A stretch of DNA of 64,000 nt from Caulobacter sp. UNC358MFTsu5.1. GTDB lineage: Bacteria > Pseudomonadota > Alphaproteobacteria > Caulobacterales > Caulobacteraceae. The stretch spans positions 434,001 to 498,000 of the forward strand of contig NZ_JONW01000008.1 of the NCBI RefSeq assembly GCF_000712075.1, given 5' to 3'. Positions 58,366 through 64,000 of the stretch are shown here, in pieces. The position numbers were made by a program, and so were the translations under genes. The stretch's first letter is position 1; each line of letters begins with the position of its first letter. Below the pieces are notes generated by a model. It made no database searches. It saw only the letters and a program-made list of their open reading frames with translations, and was not told where the DNA came from.

Positions 58366-59388
58366 CTAGACCTTCAGCACGATCTTGCCGAACGGCCCGC
58401 GGTCCAGGTGGTCCAGGGCCGCGTGCAGATCGGCGAAGGCGTATTCGTGGTCGATCACCGGCTTGAGCCCCTGCTGGTCGACGAAGCGGACGAAGTCCTC
58501 CAGCGCCCGCCGGTGGCCCACCACCAGACCCCGCACGGCCAGTTGCTTGAGCAGCATCGGAAAGACCGTGCCCTTCAGCTCGCTGCCCTCCAGCAGGCCG
58601 ATCACCGCGATCTGGCCGCGCACGGCGGCGGCCGCGATCGAACGGTCGAAGTTGTCGCCGCCGGCCACTTCCAGGATGTGGTCGGCCCCGCGGCCGCCGG
58701 TCAGGGCGATGACCTCCTGGGCCCAGTTGACCTTCAGCCGGTTGACGCCATGGTCGGCGCCCAGGGCCAGGGCGCGGGCCAGCTTGTCGTCGTCGCCCGA
58801 GGTGACGATCACCCGCGCGCCGGCCGCCTTGGCGATCTGCAGGCCGAACAGCGAGACCCCGCCTGTGCCCTGGAGCGCCACGGTCTGGCCCGGCGCCAGG
58901 CGGCCTTCCTCGATCAGGGCGAACCAGGCGGTCAGGCCGGCGACCGGCAGGGTCGAGGCCTCGGCGTCGGTCAGGCCGGCCGGCGCGGTCGACAGCACCT
59001 CTTCCGACAGCACGATATATTCGGCCGCCACGCCCTGATGCAGGCCGCCCAGGGTGGGATAGGCCGGCGCCGCCGCCGAACCGCGCGCCGGGCCGTCGAT
59101 CCAGTGCGGCACGAAGGTCGAGATCACCCGCGCCCCGACCGCGAACCGTGTCACGCCCGGGCCGACCGCCGCGACCGTCCCCGCCAGGTCCGAGAGCGGG
59201 GTGAACGGGAATTGCAGGTCCAGGCCCATGCCGCCTTCGACCACCATCTTGTCGCGATAGTTCAGGGACAGGGCCCCCGTCTTGACCAGCACCTCGCCCG
59301 GGCCGGGCGCGGGGATTTCGACTTCGCTCAGCACCAGGCGGTCGCGGCCCAGGCCGTCCATCGTCCACCGCTTCATCAGGTTCGCCAT
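58366..59388 (-). CDS. Zinc-independent MDR alcohol dehydrogenase / quinone oxidoreductase
   Basis: A 340-residue medium-chain dehydrogenase. The N-terminal GroES-like part (SEVEIPAPGPGEVLVKTGALSLNYRDKMV) lacks the Cys-rich structural zinc loop, and the cofactor motif is LQGTGGVSLFGLQIAKAAGARVIVTSG. It resembles the NAD(P)H-quinone/zeta-crystallin-like branch. The substrate is unknown. ATG of MANLMKRW. Divergent from a LysR gene that is its probable regulator. Confidence 0.9.
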   Translation of the reverse strand: MANLMKRWTMDGLGRDRLVLSEVEIPAPGPGEVLVKTGALSLNYRDKMVVEGGMGLDLQFPFTPLSDLAGTVAAVGPGVTRFAVGARVISTFVPHWIDGPARGSAAAPAYPTLGGLHQGVAAEYIVLSEEVLSTAPAGLTDAEASTLPVAGLTAWFALIEEGRLAPGQTVALQGTGGVSLFGLQIAKAAGARVIVTSGDDDKLARALALGADHGVNRLKVNWAQEVIALTGGRGADHILEVAGGDNFDRSIAAAAVRGQIAVIGLLEGSELKGTVFPMLLKQLAVRGLVVGHRRALEDFVRFVDQQGLKPVIDHEYAFADLHAALDHLDRGPFGKIVLKV

Positions 59389-59514
59389 CACGTCTTCCTC
59401 GATATCTCGCCCTTGCCGGGCCGGGAGGAGGCGGACCATATGCACTTCAGAATTCTACGGTGGCGGCCATTTGTCCGCTGACTGTAGCGCAGACGGAACC
59501 AATGGAGCGACGCC

Positions 59515-60420
59515 ATGAGCGAGCGGCTGAGCGGGATCGCGACCTTCGTCGAGGCGGTGGAGGCCGGCGGCTTCGCGCCCGCCGCCCCTCGCCTGGGGCT
59601 GACGCGCTCGGCGGTGGGCAAGACCATCGCCCGGCTGGAGGCGCGCCTGGGCGTGCGGCTGTTCCATCGCACCACGCGCAGCCAGAGCCTCACCGAGGAC
59701 GGCCAGATGTTCTACGAGCGCTGCGTGCGCGCCCTAGCCGAACTGGAGGCGGCCGAGGCGGCGCTGGAGTCCGGCCGCGCCGAGCCGGCCGGCCGGCTAC
59801 GGGTCACGGCCCCGGTGATCTTCGGCCGCCATTGCGTCGCCCCGATCCTGCTGGACCTGGTCCGCCGCCATCCGGCCCTGGAGCTGGACCTGTCGTTCAG
59901 CGACCGCCCCGCCGACCTGATCGAGGACGGCTTCGACCTGGCGGTCCGCAACGGCGGCCTGCCCGACCGGGCCGGCCTGGTCGGGCGACGCGTGGCCGGG
60001 CAGCGGATGACGGTCTGCGCCTCGCCCGCCTATCTGGACCGCCACGGCCGCCCCCAGCGCCTTGAGGACATCGCCGGGCACCGGGCCGTACTCTACGGCC
60101 GCGGCGATCGCTCGCGACGCTGGCTGTTCCCCACGCCCGGCGGACCGGACCGCGAGGTCACGCCCGTCGCCCGCATCCGCTTCGACGACCTGGAGGCCAT
60201 CGCCGAGGCGGCGGCGGCGGGTCTCGGCCTGGCCTGGCTGCCCTGCTGGCTGGTGCGCGAGCCCGTGGCCTCGGGCCGGCTCGAGCGGGTGCTCACCGAC
60301 CTGCCCGGCCTGGTGTTCGACACCCACCTGATCTGGCCCCAGGCCCCGCACCTGCCCTTGCGCGTGCGGGCGGCGATCGACGCCCTGGCGGCCGAGCTGC
60401 CGAAGATGATGCTGACCTAG
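59515..60420 (+). CDS. LysR-family transcriptional regulator
   Basis: A 301-residue LysR protein: FVEAVEAGGFAPAAPRLGLTRSAVGKTIARLEARLGVRLFHRTTRS is the classical start, followed by an AaeR/CrgA-like effector domain. The 126-base divergent region carries a GTCCGCT/AGACGGA-like dyad that could be its site. It controls, by position, the MDR oxidoreductase. It ends four bases inside the convergent serine-hydrolase gene. Confidence 0.93.
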   Translation: MSERLSGIATFVEAVEAGGFAPAAPRLGLTRSAVGKTIARLEARLGVRLFHRTTRSQSLTEDGQMFYERCVRALAELEAAEAALESGRAEPAGRLRVTAPVIFGRHCVAPILLDLVRRHPALELDLSFSDRPADLIEDGFDLAVRNGGLPDRAGLVGRRVAGQRMTVCASPAYLDRHGRPQRLEDIAGHRAVLYGRGDRSRRWLFPTPGGPDREVTPVARIRFDDLEAIAEAAAAGLGLAWLPCWLVREPVASGRLERVLTDLPGLVFDTHLIWPQAPHLPLRVRAAIDALAAELPKMMLT

Positions 60421-61643
60421 CCGTTGCTCTCGGTCAGGGCCGCGTAGACCAGGGTCCGCAGCTCGCGCCGGATCGGATAGGCCGAGGACGGGATCAATTG
60501 GGTCATGAACACCACCGCCAGGTCTTCGACCGGATCGATCCAGAAGGCGGTCGAGGCCATGCCGCCCCAGAAATATTCGCCCAGCGAGCCCAGGTTCCGG
60601 GTCCGGGCCTGGTCGATGGTCATGGCGAAGCCCAGGCCGAAGCCCAGCCCCTCGAACACCGTCTCGCTGAACAGCGAGCGCGACATCTCGGTCAGCTCCC
60701 GGCCGCCCGGCAGGTGGTTCATCGTCATCAGCTTCAGGGTCTTGGGGCTGACGATGCGCGCGCCGTCCAGCTCGCCGCCGTTCAGCAGCATGCGGCAGAA
60801 GCGCATGTAGTCGCCGGCCGTCGAGACCAGCCCGCCGCCGCCCGACTTCACCGACGGCTCGGACAGGTAGTGGCTGGTGGTCGGATCGTCCTGCAGCACC
60901 ACCTCGCCCTTGGGGTTCAGGGTGTAGCAGGCGGTGAAGCGATGGCGCTGGTCGTCGGGCACGAAGAAGCCGGTGTCGACCATCTTCAGCGGGTCGAAGA
61001 TGCGCTCCTTCAGGAACACGTCGAACGGCTGGCCCGAGATCGCCTGGACCAGGTAGCCCAGCACGTCGGTGGCCACCGAATAGTTCCACGCCTCGCCCGG
61101 CGAGAACTCCAGCGGCAGGGCCGCCAGGGCCTCGACGAAGGCGTCGAGCCCGCCCTCGCTGTCGACCCCGTCCAGCTTCAGCTTGCGATAGGCGGCGTCG
61201 ATGTTCGAGCGCTGCTGGAAGCCGTAGGTCAAACCGGCGGTATGGCGCAGCAGGTCGACGATCCGCATCGGCTGATCGACCGGCTTGGCCTGGAAGGCGC
61301 CCAGCACGCCGGCCTGGAACACGCCCAGCTTCTTCCACGACGGGATGAACCGGTGCACCGGATCGTCCAGCGCGACCTTGCCCTCCTCGACCAGCATCAT
61401 GAAGGCGATCGAGGTGATCGGCTTGGTCATCGAATAGATGCGGAACAGGCTGTCGGCCTGCAGCGGACGCCCGCGTTCCTTGTCGGCCGAGCCCAGGATC
61501 GTGGTGTGCGCCAATTGGCCGCGACGCCAGACCTGGACCAAGGCGCAGGGCAGCTTTCCGGGCGCGATGTAACGGTCCTGGACGAAGGCGTCGATGCGCT
61601 TCAGTCGGTCCGACGACAGACCCACGGCTTCAGGCGTGCTCAA
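60417..61643 (-). CDS. Serine hydrolase of the beta-lactamase (class C / EstB) family
   Basis: A 408-residue protein of the penicillin-binding-fold family. The Ser71-x-x-Lys74 motif is SMTK, with a tyrosine motif in YSVATDVLGYLVQ. There is no recognisable signal peptide, so it is probably a cytoplasmic esterase rather than a lactamase. The overall pattern (LFRIYSMTKPITSIAFMMLVEEGKV, LLRHTAGLTYGF) is the EstB/6-aminohexanoate-hydrolase-like group. Substrate unknown. Confidence 0.9.
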   Translation of the reverse strand: MSTPEAVGLSSDRLKRIDAFVQDRYIAPGKLPCALVQVWRRGQLAHTTILGSADKERGRPLQADSLFRIYSMTKPITSIAFMMLVEEGKVALDDPVHRFIPSWKKLGVFQAGVLGAFQAKPVDQPMRIVDLLRHTAGLTYGFQQRSNIDAAYRKLKLDGVDSEGGLDAFVEALAALPLEFSPGEAWNYSVATDVLGYLVQAISGQPFDVFLKERIFDPLKMVDTGFFVPDDQRHRFTACYTLNPKGEVVLQDDPTTSHYLSEPSVKSGGGGLVSTAGDYMRFCRMLLNGGELDGARIVSPKTLKLMTMNHLPGGRELTEMSRSLFSETVFEGLGFGLGFAMTIDQARTRNLGSLGEYFWGGMASTAFWIDPVEDLAVVFMTQLIPSSAYPIRRELRTLVYAALTESNG

Positions 61644-61786
61644 GACGATATCCCTCCTGCGACGGACCGCCCGGACGATCGCGGGCGGGCGGCGTGCTTT
61701 TTCATTGGCGCGATCGAAGAGGCGGTACGTCGAAACCCGCCCTTTACCCGTTCGTGCGCATATCGATTGAAAACTAGGGAACGGGG

Positions 61787-63745
61787 ATGGGCAAGCACTT
61801 GCGCGACGAGACCCCCGGCGGCCTCAGTATCGAGCAGGCCGCCGCCGACTGGTTCTTCGAGACCAGCCTCGACATGTTCGTGGTGCTGGAGGACGACGCG
61901 ATCGTCCGCGTCAATCCGGCCTGGACCACCCTGACCGGCTGGACGCCCGACGAGACCCTGGGCCGCCCGATCCGCGACTTCTTCCACCTGCACGACACCG
62001 ACACCATCCGCGGCATCGGCGCCACCCTGCGCGCCGAGGGCGAGGCCCGCTCCGAGCACCGCCTGGCCCGCAAGGGCGGCGGCTGGCTGTGGGTCCGCTC
62101 GCAGTCCAAGCTGCTGCCCGAGGCGTTCGGGCGCGAGGCGCTGCTGATCGTCTTCCAGGACTTCACCGAGGATCGCGCCCGCCGGATCGAGCGCCAGCAG
62201 TCCGAGCGCGCCAACGAGCTGCTGCGCAACACGGCGGGCGTCTATGTCTGGCGGTTCGACCCGCGCAAGGGCGTCTACATCTTCGAGCAGGACATCCCCA
62301 CGCCCTCCTCGCCCCAGGGCGGGGTGCGGATCATGACGGTCCAGGAGATGACCGCCTCGACCCATCCCGAAGAGCGTCAGGCCGTCTGGGAAGCCTTCAG
62401 CCGGACCCTGGCCACGGGCGACCACCACATCCAGACCTATCGCTACCTCGATCCCTCCAGCCAGTCCTGGATCTGGATGCGGGCCGCCTGGCGCGGCGTG
62501 CGCGGCTCCAGCGCCAAGGCCTGGGACGTGATCGGCATCAGCCAGGACGTCACCGAGCTGGTGGCCACCCGAGACGCCGCCCTCGGCGCGGCCGAGGCCA
62601 AGTCGCAGTTCCTGGCCAATATGAGCCACGAGATCCGCACCCCGATGAACGGGGTGCTGGGCGTGATGCACCTGCTCAAACGCGAGAAGCTGTCGGACGA
62701 CGGCCGCCAGCTGCTGAACGAGGCCCTGGGCTGCGGCGCCATGCTGTCGGAGCTGCTGAACGACATCATCGACTTCTCGAAGATCGAGGCCGGCAAGCTG
62801 GAGCTGAATCCCGAGCCGATCGACCCGGCCGCCCTGCTGCGCAGCGTCGCCGACCTGCTGCGTCCCCAGGCCAAGCAGAAGGGCCTGAGCCTGACCGTCA
62901 CGGTCGATCCCGGCATCGGCTGGGTCGGCGCCGATCCCCTGAGGCTGCGCCAGGGCCTGTTCAACCTGCTGGGCAACGCCGTGAAGTTCACGCTGGAGGG
63001 CGGCGTCGAGGCGCGCCTGACCACCGCCGGCCCGCCGGGCGCGCGGCGCCTGCGTTTCGAAATCCAGGACAGCGGCGTGGGCGTCGACCAGGCCACGGCC
63101 GAGGGCCTGTTCCAGCGCTTCAGCCAGGCCGACGGCTCGACCACCCGCCGCTTCGGCGGCGCGGGCCTGGGCCTGGCCATCACCCGGCGCCTGGCCATAC
63201 TGATGGGCGGCGACGTCGGCTTCACCAGCCCGCCGGAGGGCGGTTCGCTGTTCTGGCTGGAGATCGCCGCCCCGCCCGCCTCCGAGGCCGCCGCGCCGAT
63301 CGAGGCCGACACCGGCCTGCTGGCCGGCCTGCGCGTGCTGATCGTCGAGGACAACGCCACCAACCGCCTGATCGCCGGCCGGCTGCTGGAGGCCATGGGG
63401 GCGGTCGTCGAGACCGCCGAGGACGGCGTCCTGGGCGTCGAGGCCGTCGAACGCGGCGGTCCCGGCTACGACCTGATCTTCATGGACATCCAGATGCCGG
63501 GCATGGACGGTGTCGAGGCCACGCGGCGCATCCGCGCCCTGGGCGGCGAGGCGGGCGCGACCCCGATCATCGCCATGACCGCCAACGCCCTGGCCCACCA
63601 GCAGGCGTCCTATCTCGCCGCCGGCATGGACGGCGCGGTGGCCAAGCCCCTGTCGCCCGCCGCCCTGGTCCAGGCCATCGCCGCCGTGCTCGGCCAGACC
63701 GGCCGCGAAGAGGCGCTCCCGGAGCGGACTCCCCTGGCGTCCTAG
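61787..63745 (+). CDS. PAS-domain hybrid histidine kinase
   Basis: A 652-residue cytoplasmic sensor kinase with no membrane helix. Two PAS domains (residues about 20-130 and 140-255; the first with LDMFVVLEDDAIVRVNPAWTTLTGW) precede HisKA with SHEIRTPMNGVLG, HATPase_c with NLLGNAVKF, DSGVGVD and GGAGLGLAI, and a receiver with LIVEDNATNRL, phospho-Asp in IFMDIQMPGMDG and Lys in AKPLSP. No HPt or partner is adjacent. GGGAACGGGG precedes the ATG. The signal is unknown. Confidence 0.94.
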   Translation: MGKHLRDETPGGLSIEQAAADWFFETSLDMFVVLEDDAIVRVNPAWTTLTGWTPDETLGRPIRDFFHLHDTDTIRGIGATLRAEGEARSEHRLARKGGGWLWVRSQSKLLPEAFGREALLIVFQDFTEDRARRIERQQSERANELLRNTAGVYVWRFDPRKGVYIFEQDIPTPSSPQGGVRIMTVQEMTASTHPEERQAVWEAFSRTLATGDHHIQTYRYLDPSSQSWIWMRAAWRGVRGSSAKAWDVIGISQDVTELVATRDAALGAAEAKSQFLANMSHEIRTPMNGVLGVMHLLKREKLSDDGRQLLNEALGCGAMLSELLNDIIDFSKIEAGKLELNPEPIDPAALLRSVADLLRPQAKQKGLSLTVTVDPGIGWVGADPLRLRQGLFNLLGNAVKFTLEGGVEARLTTAGPPGARRLRFEIQDSGVGVDQATAEGLFQRFSQADGSTTRRFGGAGLGLAITRRLAILMGGDVGFTSPPEGGSLFWLEIAAPPASEAAAPIEADTGLLAGLRVLIVEDNATNRLIAGRLLEAMGAVVETAEDGVLGVEAVERGGPGYDLIFMDIQMPGMDGVEATRRIRALGGEAGATPIIAMTANALAHQQASYLAAGMDGAVAKPLSPAALVQAIAAVLGQTGREEALPERTPLAS

Positions 63746-63859
63746 ACCTTCGAACCACCTCGCCGCCTCAATCCTGCAACACGGGCGCAAGATTCCGCGC
63801 CCACGAAAGCGGCGCCGAAGCGAGTCGCGCGCCTTGTCGTGAAGTCAGGGCTTCCTAAA

Positions 63860-63877
63860 TTGGACCAGCGGGTCCAA
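63860..63877. promoter_or_regulatory. Dyad upstream of the TetR gene
   Basis: TTGGACC-AGCG-GGTCCAA is a perfect 7-bp inverted repeat, 36 bases before the TetR start codon. Its size and position suit a TetR-dimer operator for autoregulation. Confidence 0.55.
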
Positions 63878-63913
63878 GGGACGCGCGCGAGGCCGCGAAC
63901 TAGGGGGCGACAC

Positions 63914-64000
63914 ATGGACGACGGCCGGATCGCGAGCCCCGCCACCGAGCGGTACGCGAAGAAGAAAGAGGCGATCCTCGCCGCCGCGACCGCCATCCTG
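63914..64000 (+). CDS. TetR-family regulator, N-terminal fragment cut by window edge
   Basis: The first 29 codons are present, ending in KKKEAILAAATAIL, the first helix of a TetR-type DNA-binding domain. The remainder lies beyond the window, so effector and targets cannot be judged. The dyad just upstream is its probable operator. Confidence 0.7.
   Translation, partial: MDDGRIASPATERYAKKKEAILAAATAIL

Overview
This 64 kb window is high-GC bacterial chromosome (roughly 68-70% G+C). It most likely comes from Caulobacter or a close relative in the Caulobacteraceae (Alphaproteobacteria). The clearest marker is a 118-residue CpdR beside a tRNA-Val and an N-formylglutamate amidohydrolase. An ethylmalonyl-CoA mutase, an extensin-family protein and an alpha-r8-type small RNA fit the same group. 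No prophage, transposase, CRISPR array or rRNA operon is visible. The region looks like stable chromosome scattered with short palindromic intergenic repeats.

Layout. 0-8.3 kb: MnmC tail, small secreted protein, OmpA porin, LysR/SDR pair, tRNA-Val, cpdR, amidohydrolase, an alpha-r8/suhB-type sRNA and typA. 8.4-15.4 kb: a GGDEF-EAL protein, small membrane proteins, an EmrAB-like efflux pair and an aminotransferase. 15.4-18.7 kb: a nitric-oxide detoxification module with a methyltransferase, flavohemoglobin (hmp), a truncated-hemoglobin/DUF1971 fusion and a divergent nsrR, with two NsrR-like operators between the divergent genes. 18.7-24.7 kb: a LytTR regulator, a DUF2306 protein, a hybrid kinase with a TPR sensor, an SDR and a beta-barrel protein. 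24.7-31.8 kb: SRPBCC, extensin-like and MFS proteins, two tandem paralogous membrane proteins of unknown function, and ethylmalonyl-CoA mutase.

31.8-38.4 kb: a LuxI-type acyl-homoserine-lactone synthase with no LuxR nearby, an XRE regulator, a PilZ protein, a glucokinase homologue that has lost its phosphate-binding loops, and a five-gene ECF-sigma operon (DGPF, sigma, SnoaL-like, VOC, SRPBCC). 38.4-44.8 kb: tRNA-Met, a glycosyltransferase, a sugar-dehydrogenase lipoprotein, LhgO-like oxidase with an orphan ParD-like antitoxin, and an unknown membrane protein. 44.8-53 kb: fused indolepyruvate ferredoxin oxidoreductase with a divergent Lrp regulator, an ArsR-AHSA1-GFA cluster, pirin and adenine/adenosine deaminase. 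53-64 kb: a degenerate DegT-like protein, acyl-CoA ligase, FadB-like beta-oxidation enzyme, a candidate structured RNA, an MDR oxidoreductase with a divergent LysR, a serine hydrolase, a second hybrid kinase and the start of a TetR regulator.

The observations most worth following up are: the alpha-r8 sRNA with its promoter and upstream palindrome; the structured RNA candidate with an otherwise unexplained terminator near 58.3 kb; the NsrR-controlled hemoglobin fusion operon; the orphan LuxI; the pseudo-glucokinase; a shared operator-like motif upstream of two lipid-metabolism genes; and several families of intergenic palindromes with conserved termini.
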